Notes: generated from the letters alone by a model not told the origin. A stretch of 64,000 nucleotides of DNA from Mycolicibacterium sp. 018/SC-01/001 (GCF_007096635.1 NZ_VKAA01000008.1:124001-188000); one strand, 5' to 3'; counted from the stretch's first letter, positions 38,501-47,559 are shown. Translations and numbers: made by a program.

Positions 38501-38973
38501 CCGTCGAGGAGCAGCAGGGCGTGCTGCTCGATCTGGTGCGCTCCCACATGGCCACGGTGCTCGGACTGCCGACCCCGGAGTCGATCGCGCCCGACCTGGC
38601 GTTCCACGACCACGGGTTCGATTCGCTGACCGCGGTGGAACTGCGCAACCGGCTCAAGGCCGCGACGGGGCTGACGTTGTCGCCGACGCTGATCTTCGAC
38701 TATCCGACCCCGGCCGCCATCGCCGGCTTCTTCCACAGCCAATTGGTCGAGGAGGTCGAGGGTGTCGACCCCGCCGTCGAGCTCGACGACCAGGAGATCC
38801 GGGAGGCGGTCGCGTCCATTCCGGTGAAACGGCTACGTCAGGCAGGTCTTCTCGACCTGCTGCTGGGAATGGCGAACGAGGACGGTTCGTCGACGGGTGC
38901 CGATCGTGAGGACGCGATCGCCGACATGGATCTCGAGGACCTCCTGAATGCCTTCGACGACGATGACGAATAA
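26596..38973 (+). CDS. pks12: Bimodular fully reducing type I polyketide synthase, Pks12-type (mycoketide synthase)
   Basis: 4125 residues from ATG 26596, whose [16 protein letters not shown] start is a typical docking coiled coil. An in-frame GTG at 26518 with GGGGAGG upstream would add 26 residues. Module 1: KS (C203, H338, H378), AT (S651, YASH 751-754), DH (H959, D1123), ER (TGGVG from 1504), KR (S1815, Y1828, N1832), ACP (S2000). Module 2: KS from 2060 (C2232, H2367), AT (S2671, HAFH 2768-2771), DH (H2971, D3135), ER (3512), KR (S3825, Y3838, N3842), ACP (S4010). YASH predicts methylmalonyl-CoA and HAFH malonyl-CoA, fitting alternate methyl branching as in mycoketides. No thioesterase is present; an acidic docking-like tail (LDLLLGM to FDDDDE) suggests module-to-module handover between chains. 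Domain order and size match M. tuberculosis Pks12 (Rv2048c). Confidence 0.93.
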   Translation: MADQLHHATEALRKALLQIERLKTKNRELVQRSGEPIAIVGMSCRYPGGVQSPEDLWAMVADGRDVISDFPTDRGWDLPGLYDADPDAPGKAYARTGGFVDGAADFDAAFFGIAPSEALAMDPQQRMLLELSWEALERAGLDPNSLRGSATGVFAGVIAGGYGMAADSIEGYRLTGMTSSVTSGRVSYVLGLEGPAVSIDTACSSSLVALHMAVQSLRSGECDLALAGGVTVNASPTIFVEFSRHRGLAPDGRCKPYAGAADGVGWAEGGGVLTLERLSDAQRLGHPVLAVVRGVAVNQDGASNGLTAPNGPSQQRVVRAALANAGVGAADVDVVEGHGTGTMLGDPIEAQALLATYGQGREPGRPLWLGSVKSNMGHTQAAAGVAGVIKMVMAMRNGVLPASLHVDAPSPHVDWTAGDVALLTDSREWPDMGRPRRAGVSSFGISGTNSHVIIEEAPESSGAAAAPAPASGPVPWVLSGRTAATVSAQAARLVAQLERHPDLDPLDVAWTLAGRATFAHRAVALGADLDSLLTELVALAAGEQGAATVRGEVTAAGKTAFVFPGQGSQWIGMGAEMLDASDVFVESIAACEAALSEFVDWSLTDVLRGTPGAPGYDRVDVVQPVLFAVMVSLAAEWRSVGVHPDAVIGHSQGEIAAAHVAGALSLRDAARIVALRSRLLVALTGPAGMVSVAAGAETVRELLAPYGDQLGVAVVNGPAAVVISGDRGALSEFVEQAEATGLRTRWIDVDYASHSVQVEVIRAELLDALADIAPQRTRTAFFSTVTGSLFDTTSLDADYWFRNIRQTVEFEQAVRSAHAAGYRFFVESSPHPALIAAVESTVAAADTSSSSVPAVIPSLGRDDGGIDRFRASAAYAYVCGAAVDWRAMCAGGRLVDLPTYAFDRRRFWLTDESAPSSDALGLGDTGHALLRAVVDLPDSGGVVLTGRLAVSDQPWLADHAVAGTVLFPGTGFIELAVCAGDHVDCTSIDELTLHAPLVLTPDAPVRLQVVVEGASSEGGPRTVSVFSRPGSDDGTAWTLHAEGALSPQAVEPAADLAQWPPAGARPIEIAEAYEDMASRGFDYGPAFRGLTAVWRRGDEVFAEVVAPEGLKTEDFGVHPALLDSALHALLAAADGSDLALPFAWRGVALHAAGAAAARVRIAPAGPHAVSIELADTLGLPVLSVASMSVRPVTAEQLQAAKDGDGGGELFTLEWTPVSAPAGAAAGSADVLDLRSPGTRSDTVGHVHATVHQVLDRLQTHLAEPSAGTLLVVTRGAVPLPGEDVTDMAGAAVWGLVRSAQTENPGRIVLVDSDSQDIVEASLLAVGEAQIVERGGVLHRARVVPSAASRGLLAPPADGPWRLGISEAGTFDNLRLEPVPHAGEPLAPGYIRVQVRAVAANFRDVMITLGMFTHDALLGSEAAGVVTEVGPGVARFAVGDRVMGLFPDGTGTLVHADERLVAPLPAGWTDAQGAAVLVVFTTAFYGLRELARVRPGQSVLIHAATGGVGLAAVQLARYWGLEVFATASRGKWDTLRALGFDDDHIGDSRSLEFEERFLSATGGRGVDVVLDSLAGDFVDASLRLLPRGGVFLEMGKTDIRDADVVAAAHPGVTYRAFDLFEPGRARMGEYLVELSAMFDAGVLQPLPVTTFDIRRAPAALRYLSQARQIGKVVMTMPDAWAAGTVLITGGTGMAGATVARHVVAHHRVRDLLLVSRRGPAAPGADELVAELDAVGARVRVVAADVADRDAVAGVLAGVGGPLTAVIHAGGVLDDAVIGSLTPERVDAVLRAKVDAAWNLHELTRDADVAAFVLFSSLAGVVGSPGQGNYAAGNTFLDALAAHRRASGLPAISLAWGLWDQASDMTGHLEAAALERLGRDGVLALSAEDAMVLFDAALTVDEAFLAPARLDRAALRARSAQGLLPPMFAELASARSRRRVEDSVAAATSTSALAKRLTGKSEAEQQALVLDVLRSHMATVLGTAEPERIDGALAFAEHGFDSLTAVELRNRLKAATGLALSPTLIFDYPTPDALAGYIRAELAGAAPAAPADAPTARSVIDEPIAVVGMACRYPGGVTSPEDLWRMVADGRDVLSDFPADRGWDIAELFDADPDAPGKTCSRTGGFLDDAADFDAGFFGISPSEALAMDPQQRLFLELSWEALERGGFDPSALRGSATGVFTGIIAQGYGVVAGAAAADTEGFRLTGQAASVASGRVAYVLGLEGPAVSVDTACSSSLTALHMAVQALRLGECDLALAGGVTINATPDIFVEFSRQRGLSPDGRCKAFAGAADGTGFADGGGVLVVERLSDAQRLGHPVLAVVAGSAVNQDGASNGLTAPNGPSQQRVVRAALANAGLGSADVDVIEGHGTGTTLGDPIEAQAILATYGQGRPVDSPVWLGSIKSNMGHTQAAAGVAGVIKMIMAMRNETMPPTLHVDAPSPHVDWSTGAVALLTEPRPWPADHVRRAGVSSFGISGTNAHVIVESAPEVAEDRAGSTSSPVVPWVLSAKTPEALISQAGRLADFLRAHPDADPLDVGWTLGGRSAFAQRAVVMGADRDELLTALEAFDEGVRGAVRPGAKMAFVFPGQGAQVLGMGRELHAAYPVFGAALDAVITELDRHLLRPLREVMWGTNDELLESTEYAQPALFAVEVALYRLLESWGMTPDAVLGHSVGEISAAHVAGVLSLENAAVLVVARGRLMQRLPAGGAMVAVAGSEAEIRAVLPDDVDLAAVNGPDSVVLSGPEDAVTALAERLRAEGRRVHRLAVSHAFHSALMEPMLPEFATVAQGIPVSAPTIDIISNLTGTPAEDDYGTSAYWQRHVRQPVRFADSVRSLAESGVVRFLEVGPASGLTASIVATLADSEPVTASVLRKDRDEARTLIQALAEVFVSGAAVDWRAVCDGGRLTEVPTYAFQRRRFWLSGSGRASDAVGLGQSRADHALLGAVVELPDSGGVVLTGRLAVSVHPWLADHAVGGTVLFPGAGFVELAIRAGDEVGCSVIDELTLHAPLMLPATGAAVRVVVGSDTGSDTDGVREVSLYSHDGVDGAEWVLHAEGLLSSATVEPGVELTAWPPPAATSVDVAQTYTDLAERGYQYGPAFHGLRAMWRRGEEIFAEVVLPNDLSATGFGVHPVLLDSALHAVLVAADRDELALPFSWQKVRLFASGASALRVRIAPSGPNAVSIDLADGLGLPVLSVQSMVARPVTAEQLAAAVGGSRGAELFEVVWSPVPDAGQSAPETDVILYDATGTAPDLTFSPIATHRALERLKSFVTDASTAVLMVHTRGAIALPGENVADLSGAAVWGLVRAAQTEHPGRIVLVDSDSDTETLDAAAILATGEPQLVLRDGVPHRARVLPNRATVLTPPVDGAWRLSVSEAGTFDNLVLESSAAEPLAAGQVRVAVRAIAANFRDVMMTLGVYPGDGAIGIEASGVVTEIGTGVTGVAVGDRVMGLFPEGTATLAVTDARLLLPMPEGWGYAQAAGFPVGFATAFFGLRELARVRPGQSVLIHAATGGVGLAAVQLARYWGLEVFATASRGKWDTLRALGFDDDHIGDSRSLEFEERFLSATGGRGVDVVLDSLAGDFVDASLRLLPRGGVFLEMGKTDIRDADVVAAAHPGVTYRAFDLFEAGAPGVQRILDGLQVLVDEGVCSPLPVTPFDIRRAPAALRHLGQARHIGKVVMTMPDAWAAGTVLITGGTGMAGAAVARHVVDRHGARDLLLVSRRGAAAPGADDLVGELTSAGARVRVLAADVSDRDALAKVLADIDHRRPLSAVFHTAAVLDDAVVTSLTPERVDTVLRAKSDAALHLHELTKGYDLSAFVMFSSMAGLVGASGQANYSAANATLDALAARRRAAGLPAISLGWGLWNQTSGLTGHLEDTDIARLGRDGILAMTVTDALALLDTALVVNEPYLVPALIDRAALRTKAAAGTLPPMFTTLIAGPARRQVGDALAAAQSRSALAQRLSGLPVEEQQGVLLDLVRSHMATVLGLPTPESIAPDLAFHDHGFDSLTAVELRNRLKAATGLTLSPTLIFDYPTPAAIAGFFHSQLVEEVEGVDPAVELDDQEIREAVASIPVKRLRQAGLLDLLLGMANEDGSSTGADREDAIADMDLEDLLNAFDDDDE
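31051..31454 (+). repeat. Near-identical 404-bp tract in ER1 (copy A)
   Basis: This stretch of the module 1 enoylreductase matches 37075-37478 with three differences that I can count. The sequence on either side diverges normally. Codon choice inside is unusual: Leu is almost always TTG, and GGT, GAT and CGT are frequent, against CTG/GGC/GAC around it. Confidence 0.9.
37075..37478 (+). repeat. Near-identical 404-bp tract in ER2 (copy B)
   Basis: Second copy of the tract at 31051-31454, exactly 6024 nt downstream. Differences are one G/C early in the tract, one at the CGC/CGG codon after GATAT, and TAC/TAT near the end. A shorter similar patch continues around the ER-KR junction (31605-31680 against 37629-37704). 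Confidence 0.9.
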
Positions 38974-38982
38974 CGCGCGCGC

Positions 38983-41355
38983 ATGAGGATCGTCATCTCG
39001 GGATCGGACACGGTGGTGGGCCGGCTGCTGGCGGCGCGCCTGCGCACCGCCGGTCATCACGTCGACGGTGACGCCGACCCGCGCGGTGCTGACGTCGTGG
39101 TGCACTGCGCGGGGCTCGACGGCCCGGACGACGCATCGTTCGCCCAGGCCGTCGACTCGGCTGTCGGAGTGGCGCGCTTCGTGTTCGCCTACAGCGGTCC
39201 CCGACGTCGCGGAGACGAGGAGTTCCTGCGCGCGCGGATTCCCGATGCGGTGATCTGCCGGTCGGGCCTGCTGCTCGGACGGGATCTCGGAGACGGCCTC
39301 GTCCTGCTGCTGGCTCGGCGAACGCTGCCTGCCGGCGGAGGGTCGCCGCTGTCGGTCGTCCACGTCGACGACGTGCTACGGATTCTGGTCCAGGCGACAG
39401 TGGACCCGGAAAAAGTCGTCGGCACAGTAGAACTCGCCGCGCCTGATCCCGTGACACCCACCGAGATCGCGGACGCTCTCGGCCGCTCGACAACCCGACT
39501 CACCCGCCGCGACGCCCTCGCGCAGTGGTTTCTCGGCTGCCCGGTGCTCGACGCCTCGCAGTACCCGACCGCGTGGTCGGCGCCTGCATGTCTCGCCGAC
39601 ACCGCGCTGGCCGTGCGCGGTCGGATCACGGTCGGCGGCCGTGTCTGGAACGCGCCGTGGCGGTTGCCGCGGGTGCGCACGGCCGACATTCCGGCCGTCG
39701 ACTGTCCCGCCTCGGACGGGGTGCTGCCGGTGTTCACCGGCCCGCCGGATGGCAACGGAGAGTTCGACACTCCGATCGATCCCCGCTTTCCGGCGTTCGT
39801 CGCGACCAACCTGTCCGAGGCACTTCCGGGTCCGTTCACGCCGTCGTCGGCATCGGTGACGGTCCTCGGCGCCCGGGCCGGCGGCGTCACCATCGCCCGG
39901 CAGTTGCGGCCCGGCGGTGTGGTGGAACGCGAGATCGCTGCCCGCACAGTCGGTGTGTTCGGTCACCGCCTGTTCGCCGCGGTCACCTCTGCTCACTTCA
40001 TGGCGCAGACCGTGCCGTTCACCGATCCGATGCTGGTGCTCGGCCAGTTCTTCGGCCGCACCGTGCACCAGTTGCCGATCTTCGGGTCCGAGGCGCCACC
40101 TGCCGGGCGTACCGGGATCCTCGCGCAGCTGCGCAATGTCGGGGTGTTCGGCAGCAACCTCGTCGGGCTCTCCGCCGGCTCCGTGCGCGACACCCGCGAC
40201 TTCGTCGCCGATGTCGATTCCTTCGAAGCCGAAGTGCAGCAGCATCTTTCGATGATCGATGACGCGCAACTGGCCGACCTGATCCGTCGCGGCCGGGACC
40301 TCGTGGTGTACGGCTGGGTGCTGGCGTCGGCCTCGATCATGCTCTGCTCGGCCTACAGCGTGCTGTTGCGGTTGCTCACCGGACGTGACACCACGCCGGC
40401 GGCCGGCCCGGAGGTGGCCAGCGCCCGGTCGGTCGACGCCATCCGCCGGCTCGCCGCACTTGCCCGGCGCGACCCCGAGGTGGCCGAGCTGCTGCACGGC
40501 CCTGTCCTCGACCTCACCGAGATCGAGCGTCGCACACCGGCTTTCCACCGTGCGCTCACCGACGAGCTGCATCGCATCGGCCACCGCGGGCCGGCAGAGG
40601 TGGAGATGAGCTCGCCGACCTACGCCGACGACCCCGCGCTCCTGCTGCGCATCGTGACCCGCACGCTGGACACCGAACACGACGTCGCTGCAGAACCCAC
40701 GTCGGTGGCACCGTACGTCCGTCCGGTGGCCGCATTGGCGGCGCGGCAGCTGCGCGACCGCGAAGATCGACGGGACAAGATGGTGCGCGCCATCTGGCTG
40801 CTGCGTCGACTGCTGCGGGAAAAGGGCCGCCGTATGACGGCCGCCGGTGTCCTGGCAGACCCGGAGGACGTCTTCTACCTGCTGGTCGACGAGCTCGACA
40901 CCCCGCTGCCCAACGCCGCGGCGTCGGTGGCGCGGCGTCGCGCCGAGCAGACCCGGCTCACCGCGATCGTGCCGCCGCCGGCCTTCAGTGGACACTGGGA
41001 GGCCCAGCCGACCGCGCCGGCGTCACTGACTGCCGGGAGCGAGCTGCAGGGCCTGGGGATCTGTGGTGGACGCGTCCGAGGCCGGGTTCGCGTGGTGCGG
41101 CCCGACACCATCGACGACCTCCAGCCCGGCGAGGTGCTGGTCGCCGAGGTCACCGACGTCGGCTACACCCCGGCGTTCGGCTACGCCGCTGCCGTGGTGA
41201 CCGAGCTCGGCGGCCCGATGTCGCACGCCGCCGTCGTCGCTCGCGAGTTCGGCTTCCCGTGTGTCGTCGATGCGCGCGGCGCCACCCGCCTGTCGACCGG
41301 CACGCTCATCGAGGTCGACGGAGCCACGGGCGCCATCTACGTTCTCGACGCGTGA
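38983..41355 (+). CDS. Extended SDR fused to a PEP-utilising (phosphohistidine swivel) domain, Rv2047c-like
   Basis: 790 residues. The N-terminal ~190 residues resemble an NAD(P)-dependent epimerase/SDR (MRIVISGSDTVVGRLLAARL, then VVHCAGLDGPDD). The middle (about 235-680) is mostly helical and resembles the substrate-binding part of PEP-synthase or rifampin-phosphotransferase-type proteins. The C-terminus has the swivel motif TELGGPMSHAAVVAREFG, whose His carries phosphate in that family. No ATP-grasp domain is present, so the protein cannot charge its own His by the usual route. It starts 9 nt after pks12, like Rv2047c beside Rv2048c. A role in reducing, releasing or phosphorylating the polyketide is inference only. 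Confidence 0.82.
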   Translation: MRIVISGSDTVVGRLLAARLRTAGHHVDGDADPRGADVVVHCAGLDGPDDASFAQAVDSAVGVARFVFAYSGPRRRGDEEFLRARIPDAVICRSGLLLGRDLGDGLVLLLARRTLPAGGGSPLSVVHVDDVLRILVQATVDPEKVVGTVELAAPDPVTPTEIADALGRSTTRLTRRDALAQWFLGCPVLDASQYPTAWSAPACLADTALAVRGRITVGGRVWNAPWRLPRVRTADIPAVDCPASDGVLPVFTGPPDGNGEFDTPIDPRFPAFVATNLSEALPGPFTPSSASVTVLGARAGGVTIARQLRPGGVVEREIAARTVGVFGHRLFAAVTSAHFMAQTVPFTDPMLVLGQFFGRTVHQLPIFGSEAPPAGRTGILAQLRNVGVFGSNLVGLSAGSVRDTRDFVADVDSFEAEVQQHLSMIDDAQLADLIRRGRDLVVYGWVLASASIMLCSAYSVLLRLLTGRDTTPAAGPEVASARSVDAIRRLAALARRDPEVAELLHGPVLDLTEIERRTPAFHRALTDELHRIGHRGPAEVEMSSPTYADDPALLLRIVTRTLDTEHDVAAEPTSVAPYVRPVAALAARQLRDREDRRDKMVRAIWLLRRLLREKGRRMTAAGVLADPEDVFYLLVDELDTPLPNAAASVARRRAEQTRLTAIVPPPAFSGHWEAQPTAPASLTAGSELQGLGICGGRVRGRVRVVRPDTIDDLQPGEVLVAEVTDVGYTPAFGYAAAVVTELGGPMSHAAVVAREFGFPCVVDARGATRLSTGTLIEVDGATGAIYVLDA

Positions 41356-41364
41356 CGGACCGGC

Positions 41365-43623
41365 CTAGGGCTGAAACAGCTTGGCCGGCATCCGATGTCG
41401 ACCCGCGGTCTTGACGATCTTCGTCTCGCTGAGACCGAAACGGCTGTGCAGCCGCACCATCCACCGCGGTGCCCACCAGTTCGCATCACCGAGGATGTGC
41501 ATGAATGCGGGCAACAGCAGCATGCGCACCAGCGTGGCGTCGACGATCACCGCCAACGTCAGCCCTAGACCGAACATGCGCATGATCGAGACGTCCGAAG
41601 CGATCAGTGCGGCAAAGGAGATCGACATCAACAACGCGGCGGCGGTCACGACGCGACCGGTCTTGGCCAACCCCAGCGCCACCGCTTCGTCGTTGCCCGC
41701 AGTGGCATACGCGAGCCGCTGCTCCCGGATGCGGGAGATCAGGAACACCTCGTAGTCCATCGACAGCCCGAACGCGATGCAGAACAGCAGCACGGGCACG
41801 TTGGCCACCAGACTGCCCGTCGACGTCGTCCCCAGCGCGCCGAGGTGGCCGTCCTGGAAGATCCAGACCAGAGCACCGAACGTCGCTGTCAGCGACAGTG
41901 CGTTCAGCACAAGGGCTTTGATCGGGATCACCACGCTGCCGGTGAGCAGGAACAGCAGGATGAACGTGATGGTGGCCATCACCGCCAGCACCAGAGGCAG
42001 CCGCGACATGATGGCCGCGGCGTTGTCGTGATTGACCTGCGCGGTGCCGGTCAACAGAGTCTCGCGGCCGCCCGGTCCCGGAACCGCGGACAGCCGCGCC
42101 AGCTGGAGCTCGGAGTCCGCGGAGAACAACGGGGCGGAACTGTTGACGGTCAGGAAGGCGCGGTCACCGGCCACCCCCGCCGGTCCCGACGGACCGAGGA
42201 CGTCCAGGCCCTGCGCGAACATTCCGACCGGCGAGGACACCGACGTCACCCGGAACACCTGAGAGAGTTCGGCGGCGTAGCGGGCCATCTCGGCGGGTGG
42301 CACTCCCGCGGTGTCGGGCACGACGATCGTGACCGCTTGCGTGGTGTCCTCGGCGAAATCGTTGCGCAGCTGATCGCCGACCTGCCGCGCCGAGGCGGTC
42401 TCAGGGAGGATGCGGTCGTCGGGAAAACCCCACGTGATCCCGAGGAACGGCGCGCCGAGCACCAGCAGCAGCGCGACCGAGGCGATCGCGACCGGGACGG
42501 CCCGCCGGGTACCGAAACGCCCCGCGCGATACCAGAAGTTGCGTTCGACGGGCTGGGGCTGCGGCGGCGGCCTCCGCAGGATTCGCCGCGCCGCGCGCCG
42601 GATGTCCAGCGCGTCGATGCGCTCACCGAGCAGCACGATCGCTGCCGGGGTGACGAGCAGCGCCGCCAGCGCGGTGAGGGTCACCACCCCGATGCCGGCG
42701 TAGGCGAACGACCTCAGGAAGTACATGGGGAACAGTGCGAGCGCCAGCATCGAACAGCCGACGGTGATCGCCGAGAACAGCACGGTGCGGCCCGCCGTCG
42801 CCATGGTGACGACGAGCGCGTCGTCGACACCTGCACCGGCGCGCCGCTCGTCGCGGAACCGGCTGACGATCAGCAGCGTGTAATCGATCGCCAGCGCCAT
42901 CCCCATCGCCGCGGTCAGATTCAGCGCGAAGGTCGACACCTCGGTCGCCAGGGTGATCACGCGGAGCAGCGCCAGGCAGCCGACGATCGCCATGATCCCG
43001 ACCGTCAGCGGCACCGCTGCGGCGAGCAGCCCACCGAACACCCAGACCAGCACCAAGAAGCTCAGCGGTATGACGATGCCCTCGACCAGCAGGAGGTCGT
43101 GCTTGGACTGGTGGTTGATCTGCACGTAGGCCATCGCAGGGCCGCCCGCCACCACGGTGACGCCCTCCCGCGTGCCGACCAGATCCCGGGCGAGCTCCTC
43201 GGCCCGCAGCTGGGCGTCGGTGCCTCCGCCGTCGATGCCGGCGACGACGAGGCCGGTCTTGCCATCGGTACTGATCAGCCCGCGCGCGGCCGGCGGCGGT
43301 GCGGTCCACGGCGATGTCACCGCCGCGACGTCGGCCGCACCGTCGAGCGTGTCGACGATCTCCATGCCCACCCGGCGTGCGTCCGCGCTGCTCGCCCCCT
43401 GCTCGGAGCGCACGGCGAAGACGAGCTGCAGGTCACCCTGACCGAATTCCTGCGACAACAGATCGGCCGCGCGCGACGACTGCGCCGCCGGATCGCGAAA
43501 GCCGGCGGCCGACAGTGATTTGAAGACGGGCAGGCCGAGCACCGCGGCGCAGCAGACGATCAGGACCGCGACGGCGATGATCCGCTTCGGGGCCGCAAGG
43601 GCCAGCAGGGCAATGCGTTGCAG
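41365..43623 (-). CDS. MmpL/MMPL-family membrane transporter
   Basis: An RND-type lipid transporter of about 752 residues. It has one N-terminal helix, a large periplasmic loop, a helix cluster with AMGMALAIDYTLLIVSRFRDE, a second loop, and a second cluster with IAFGLSMDYEVFLISRIREQ. Both Asp-Tyr pairs of the proton relay are present. The obvious GTG at 43542 would remove the first membrane helix. No ATG, GTG or TTG exists upstream in frame before the stop, but CTG at 43623 follows AAAGGA with 7-nt spacing and restores LQRIALLALAAPKRIIAVAV, so I place the start there. It is convergent with the Rv2047c-like gene (9 nt between stops) and lies downstream of the PPDK-like gene. Export of the pks12 product is a reasonable guess. 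Confidence 0.85.
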   Translation of the reverse strand: MQRIALLALAAPKRIIAVAVLIVCCAAVLGLPVFKSLSAAGFRDPAAQSSRAADLLSQEFGQGDLQLVFAVRSEQGASSADARRVGMEIVDTLDGAADVAAVTSPWTAPPPAARGLISTDGKTGLVVAGIDGGGTDAQLRAEELARDLVGTREGVTVVAGGPAMAYVQINHQSKHDLLLVEGIVIPLSFLVLVWVFGGLLAAAVPLTVGIMAIVGCLALLRVITLATEVSTFALNLTAAMGMALAIDYTLLIVSRFRDERRAGAGVDDALVVTMATAGRTVLFSAITVGCSMLALALFPMYFLRSFAYAGIGVVTLTALAALLVTPAAIVLLGERIDALDIRRAARRILRRPPPQPQPVERNFWYRAGRFGTRRAVPVAIASVALLLVLGAPFLGITWGFPDDRILPETASARQVGDQLRNDFAEDTTQAVTIVVPDTAGVPPAEMARYAAELSQVFRVTSVSSPVGMFAQGLDVLGPSGPAGVAGDRAFLTVNSSAPLFSADSELQLARLSAVPGPGGRETLLTGTAQVNHDNAAAIMSRLPLVLAVMATITFILLFLLTGSVVIPIKALVLNALSLTATFGALVWIFQDGHLGALGTTSTGSLVANVPVLLFCIAFGLSMDYEVFLISRIREQRLAYATAGNDEAVALGLAKTGRVVTAAALLMSISFAALIASDVSIMRMFGLGLTLAVIVDATLVRMLLLPAFMHILGDANWWAPRWMVRLHSRFGLSETKIVKTAGRHRMPAKLFQP

Positions 43624-43724
43624 AGGGCAGTCCTTTGCAGTGCGGTCGAGGTCACCGCCCAGCGTGCGCGCTGATCATGGGGGATGTCACGGAACAGGCA
43701 AATATGTCGGCTGTGTCACGTCTT

Positions 43725-45581
43725 TCAGTCGGCGCGCCCGGCCCGCGCTTCGTCGGTGCGGGTCAGGCCGGCTGCGACGAGGAGCTCTTCGTGCAGCGCG
43801 AACCAGGCGGAGTGATACGAGTCGACCAGCGGATGGGTGAACCACTGCCGATCGCCACCGTGGAGGTGCCGCAGTGCCTCCTCGAGTCGGACGCGATAGG
43901 ACTCCAGACGGGGGAGTTGCGCCGCCGCACGGTCGACGATGCCCGTGACCCGGCCGTGGATCCGGTCGAGCCGGTCGATCACCGCGCCGTCGTACGTCGA
44001 GTCCGAGTGATCGTTGGGCTGCCCATCGCGGAGCTGCCAGTCGGTGACGACCGCCTTGAAGTCGGCGTTGACAGCCCAGAAATCGCGGTAGATGTCCGAC
44101 AGCGCGGCAGTGTCGGCGCCCGCCCGTTCGGCGGTGAGCAGGTCCCACAGTCGGGCACGGCCCTGCGGTGTCAGGCGCACCGTCGTCGTCCCTGTCACGA
44201 GGCCGGCCGCCGACAGCTGGTCATGCAGTGCAGGGTGGATGTCGTCGCGCGACATCGCGCCCGACATCCGAAGGCGCTGCAGGGTCTCGAGTTCACCGGC
44301 CTGCTGCCCGGCCCCGGCGGAGCGACGATCCGCCCCGGCTGCGATGTCCTGATAGGCCCGCAGGTCGGCGTCGGCGTCGGCGTCGAGCCAGGATTCGACG
44401 TCGAGCGTGCCGGCGAAGACCTCGCCGGTCGTCCCGTCCACGGTGACCAGCAGCCCCTCGAGCGCCGCCACCGTGCCGGGACCGCATCCGACGACCGCGG
44501 GCCGGCCGATGTCACGGCAGATCACCGCGGCGTGGCTGGCAGGACCGCCGACCTCGGTGACCACCGCGGAGCACGCCAGCATCCCGACGATGTCGGCCGG
44601 GCTGGTCGTGGTGCGGACCAGCACGACGGGCTCGCGCTCGGCCGCGTCGACGGCGTGGTCCAGGTCGCTCACCGCCCGGCCGGTGGCGACCCCGGGCGCC
44701 GCGGAGAGTCCCGCGGCGAGGCGCGGTGCGGAGCGTTCCACCGGTCGCCGGGAGCTTGCCCGCAGCGCGTCCAGGTCGGCAGGCGTGACGCGGTTCAGCA
44801 GTTCGGTGACGTCGAGCACACCGTCTGCGTACAGCGCCAGCGCCGTACGGAGTGCGGCGCGCGGGGAGCGGGTCGCGGTGCGCGTCTGCAGTAACCACAG
44901 CTGCCCGGATTCGACCGTGAACTCGATGTCCTGCATGTCTGCGTGGTGGCGTTCCAGCAGCCGTGCCGCGTGGGCCAACGCGGCGTGGACGGGCGGCAGC
45001 TCACCGGCCAGCACGTGCAGCGGGGCGCTCTCGGCAGTTCCGGAAACGACCGCGTCACCTCGGCTGTGGCGACGCCACTCGCCGAACAGCTCGTCGGCCC
45101 CGGTGAGTGGATTGCGGCTGAACGCGACCCCCGCGCCGGAGGCGTCATCACGCACGCCCGACACCATCACCTGCACGATGACCGCCGTTGCCGCCGCGTC
45201 GCCGAGCTGTCGGTGCCGACGGTAGGCGACCGAGCGCGGCGCGTCCCACGACGCGAGCACCGCCTCGACGGCAGGCATGACCTCGTGTGCATCGACGTCG
45301 AGGACGGTGTCGAGCATCCCGGGCATCGACACGGTGGGACTGCTGCGGACGCTGACCCTGACGGGCCCGGACTGCCGCCGAAGCCACTCCAGCCCCTCAG
45401 TGACGGCATCGGCCAACGGTGCGCGTGCCGCGCACAGGGGCGCCGGCAGGCAGAACGCCGGGGGCACGGGCAGACCGAGCCGGCGCATCGTGTTCAGCGA
45501 CGCCGCCTTCGCACCGATGAGCTCGGTGGGTGGTTGTGCCCGTCCGTCGAGCAGGACGACCGCCGCGCGAGCAGCCGTCAA
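43725..45581 (-). CDS. PPDK/PEP-synthase-like protein: ATP-grasp plus phosphohistidine swivel domain
   Basis: 618 residues. The N-terminus is the ATP-grasp part of pyruvate phosphate dikinase (LIGAKAASLNTMRRLGLPVP, then VSVRSSPTVSMPGMLDTVLD). The swivel motif VGGPASHAAVICRDIGRP follows near residue 350. The PEP/pyruvate TIM barrel of full PPDK is missing. About 220 C-terminal residues form an extra helical region (DIYRDFWAVNADFKAVVTDW, ending HEELLVAAGLTRTDEARAG). Short PPDK-like proteins occur in mycobacteria (Rv1127c). The TTG start at 45581 overlaps the upstream AhpD-like gene by 4 nt, placing it in the ramB operon. It could supply the ATP-dependent phosphorylation that the neighbouring swivel fusion lacks. 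The acceptor is unknown. Confidence 0.82.
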   Translation of the reverse strand: MTAARAAVVLLDGRAQPPTELIGAKAASLNTMRRLGLPVPPAFCLPAPLCAARAPLADAVTEGLEWLRRQSGPVRVSVRSSPTVSMPGMLDTVLDVDAHEVMPAVEAVLASWDAPRSVAYRRHRQLGDAAATAVIVQVMVSGVRDDASGAGVAFSRNPLTGADELFGEWRRHSRGDAVVSGTAESAPLHVLAGELPPVHAALAHAARLLERHHADMQDIEFTVESGQLWLLQTRTATRSPRAALRTALALYADGVLDVTELLNRVTPADLDALRASSRRPVERSAPRLAAGLSAAPGVATGRAVSDLDHAVDAAEREPVVLVRTTTSPADIVGMLACSAVVTEVGGPASHAAVICRDIGRPAVVGCGPGTVAALEGLLVTVDGTTGEVFAGTLDVESWLDADADADLRAYQDIAAGADRRSAGAGQQAGELETLQRLRMSGAMSRDDIHPALHDQLSAAGLVTGTTTVRLTPQGRARLWDLLTAERAGADTAALSDIYRDFWAVNADFKAVVTDWQLRDGQPNDHSDSTYDGAVIDRLDRIHGRVTGIVDRAAAQLPRLESYRVRLEEALRHLHGGDRQWFTHPLVDSYHSAWFALHEELLVAAGLTRTDEARAGRAD

Positions 45582-46120
45582 TTCGGGAAGTCCAGCGGCA
45601 CCTGCAACGTCGTGATCGTCGCCGCCAAGCCGTCGTACTGCGCGGCGAGCATGCAGAACTCGATCAGTTGGGGTTTGGTCAGATGCGTCGCCAGTTGCGC
45701 CCAGGTCTGCTGCGAGACACTGCGCGTGATCACGAACTCGTCGGTGGCGGTGATGAGGATGCGCTGGCGGTCGGTCAGCCCCTCGGCATCCGGCCCCTCG
45801 AAGATCCGGGCCTGGGTCTGCTGGTCGACACCCCGGGTACGGGCCAGCCTGCGGTGCTGCTGGAGTTCGTACTCGCAGTCCCGGAGATGACCCACGCGCA
45901 GGATGACCAGCTCGGCGTCACGTCCCGGGAGTTTGCTCAGCGCGCCGAGCAGGGCTGCGCTGTAGGGCAGCCACAGGAGGAACAGGATGCGGTGCTGTCC
46001 CAGCACGTTGAACAGCGTGAATCGGGGCGCCCGGATGACGCGGGCGCCCACCTTGGCGATCACCCAGTTGAGCGGCCCGAGCTCCTTGAAGCCGCCGGGG
46101 GCGATGTGTCCAGCACTCAT
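45578..46120 (-). CDS. Carboxymuconolactone decarboxylase/AhpD-like protein (Rv0464c-like)
   Basis: A 180-residue protein. The segment GRDAELVILRVGHLRDCEYELQQHRRLAR carries the Cys and His arrangement of the CMD/AhpD fold, although only one Cys is in the usual pair position. AhpD-like proteins act in peroxidase electron transfer or in ring-opening chemistry; the specific role is not known. ATG 46120 overlaps the ramB stop by 4 nt and its own stop overlaps the PPDK-like gene, so it is the second gene of a tightly coupled operon. Position and type match Rv0464c. Confidence 0.8.
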   Translation of the reverse strand: MSAGHIAPGGFKELGPLNWVIAKVGARVIRAPRFTLFNVLGQHRILFLLWLPYSAALLGALSKLPGRDAELVILRVGHLRDCEYELQQHRRLARTRGVDQQTQARIFEGPDAEGLTDRQRILITATDEFVITRSVSQQTWAQLATHLTKPQLIEFCMLAAQYDGLAATITTLQVPLDFPN

Positions 46121-47559
46121 TGCTGCCTCACCAGGTACGGGGACACCGTGGAGCGGTGTTCGTCGATGTCGAGTGCGCGGCCGAGCGCGGGGAAGGCCCG
46201 CTGAGGGCAGTTGTCCCTCTCACAGACGCGGCATCCGGCGCCGATGGGCGTCGCTGAAACCTTGGGGTCACCACTGAGGTCGAGGCCTTCCGAGTAGACC
46301 AGCCGATGCGCGTGCCGCAGTTCGCAGCCCAGGCCGATCGCGAACGTCTTACCCGGCTGACCATAGCGCGACGCACGCCGCTCCACCGTGCGCGCCACCC
46401 ATAGGTAGGACCGGCCGTCGGGCATCTCGGCCACCTGCACGCTGATCTTGCCGGGGTAGGCGAACGTCTCGTAGACGTTCCACAGCGGGCAGGTACCGCC
46501 GCTCGAGGAGAAGTGAAAACCCGTGGCGGACTGCCGTTTCGACATGTTGCCGGCACGGTCGACGCGCACGAACGAGAACGGGACACCACGCATCGAGGGT
46601 CGCTGCAGCGTGGACAGCCGATGACAGATCGTCTCGTAACTCGTCGAGTAGTAGGCGGAGAGTCGCTCGACGTCGTATTTGAACGTCTCTGCGACGTTGT
46701 GGAATTGGGCGTAGGGGAGCACGGTCGCGGCCGCGAAGTAGTTGGCGAGCCCGAGCCTGGCCAGGCGGCGGGACTCGTCGCTGGTGAAGTGACCCTCCTC
46801 GGTCAGCTTGTCGATCAGGTCGCCGTATTCGAGGTAGGCGAGTTCGGCGGCCATCCGGAACACCCGCTGCCCCATCGACAGGTGCGCGGTGATCTCCAGG
46901 GTCTTGGTCGCCGGGTCGAAGCGGTGCAGCACGCCTTCGCCGAGATCCTGGCGTCGGATGATGCGCACACCGTGCACGAACCGCAGCCGGTCCGACAGGT
47001 CGCTGGCCAGCTCGCCGCGCTGCACCCGCATGCCAGCCGTCAGTTCTTCGGCGGCCGTGTCGAGTTCGTGCAGGTAGTTCTGCCGCTCGTAGAAGTAGTC
47101 GCGCACCTCCTCGTGCGGCATCGAGATCGATCCGGTGCCGCTCGCCCCCGGATTCACGGCGGCGACGTTGAACCGTCCTTCGGTGGCGGCGGCCAGCTGG
47201 GTCGTCGTCAATTGGTAGCGGCGGTGGAGGTTGACCATCGCGCGCGCGAGGTCGGGGTGCGCGGCCACCATCTCGGCGACCTCCGTCGCTCCGACGTCGA
47301 CGTCCAGATCACGGTCCATGAGGACTTCCCGCAGCTCGGCGATCAGGCGGGTGTCGTCCTGAGAGGCGAAGAACGTCGCGTCGACGCCGAACACCTCGGT
47401 GATGCGCAGTAGCACCGCCACCGTCAGCGGCCGCACGTCGTGCTCGATCTGGTTCAGGTAGCTGGGGGAGATGTCCAGCATCTGGGCCAGCGCCGCCTGG
47501 CTGAAACCGCGCTCGTTGCGGAGCTGGCGAACGCGCGCTCCCACGTATGTCTTGGCCAC
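46117..47559 (-). CDS. ramB: RamB, transcriptional regulator of acetate/glyoxylate metabolism
   Basis: A 480-residue XRE-family regulator. Residues 7-62 form the helix-turn-helix (VGARVRQLRNERGFSQAALA, SYLNQIEHDVRPLTVAVLL). The middle resembles an ImmA/IrrE-type domain with MGQRVFRMAAELAYLEYGDL. The C-terminus contains several Cys, including CRVCERDNCPQ. RamB (Rv0465c) represses icl1 and itself during growth on sugars. The start is GTG 47559, divergent from a thioesterase gene 78 bp away. icl1 lies 1.1 kb to the right, and RamB-box-like sequences are visible in its upstream region. Unusually, two unrelated genes (PPDK-like, MmpL) extend this operon downstream of the Rv0464c homologue. Confidence 0.92.
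   Translation of the reverse strand: MAKTYVGARVRQLRNERGFSQAALAQMLDISPSYLNQIEHDVRPLTVAVLLRITEVFGVDATFFASQDDTRLIAELREVLMDRDLDVDVGATEVAEMVAAHPDLARAMVNLHRRYQLTTTQLAAATEGRFNVAAVNPGASGTGSISMPHEEVRDYFYERQNYLHELDTAAEELTAGMRVQRGELASDLSDRLRFVHGVRIIRRQDLGEGVLHRFDPATKTLEITAHLSMGQRVFRMAAELAYLEYGDLIDKLTEEGHFTSDESRRLARLGLANYFAAATVLPYAQFHNVAETFKYDVERLSAYYSTSYETICHRLSTLQRPSMRGVPFSFVRVDRAGNMSKRQSATGFHFSSSGGTCPLWNVYETFAYPGKISVQVAEMPDGRSYLWVARTVERRASRYGQPGKTFAIGLGCELRHAHRLVYSEGLDLSGDPKVSATPIGAGCRVCERDNCPQRAFPALGRALDIDEHRSTVSPYLVRQQ

Noticed and set aside
41845..43518. 557-aa plus-strand ORF opposite mmpL
   Set aside because: Polar Arg/Asp/Gln-rich shadow; the opposite strand encodes a full MMPL protein with conserved motifs.
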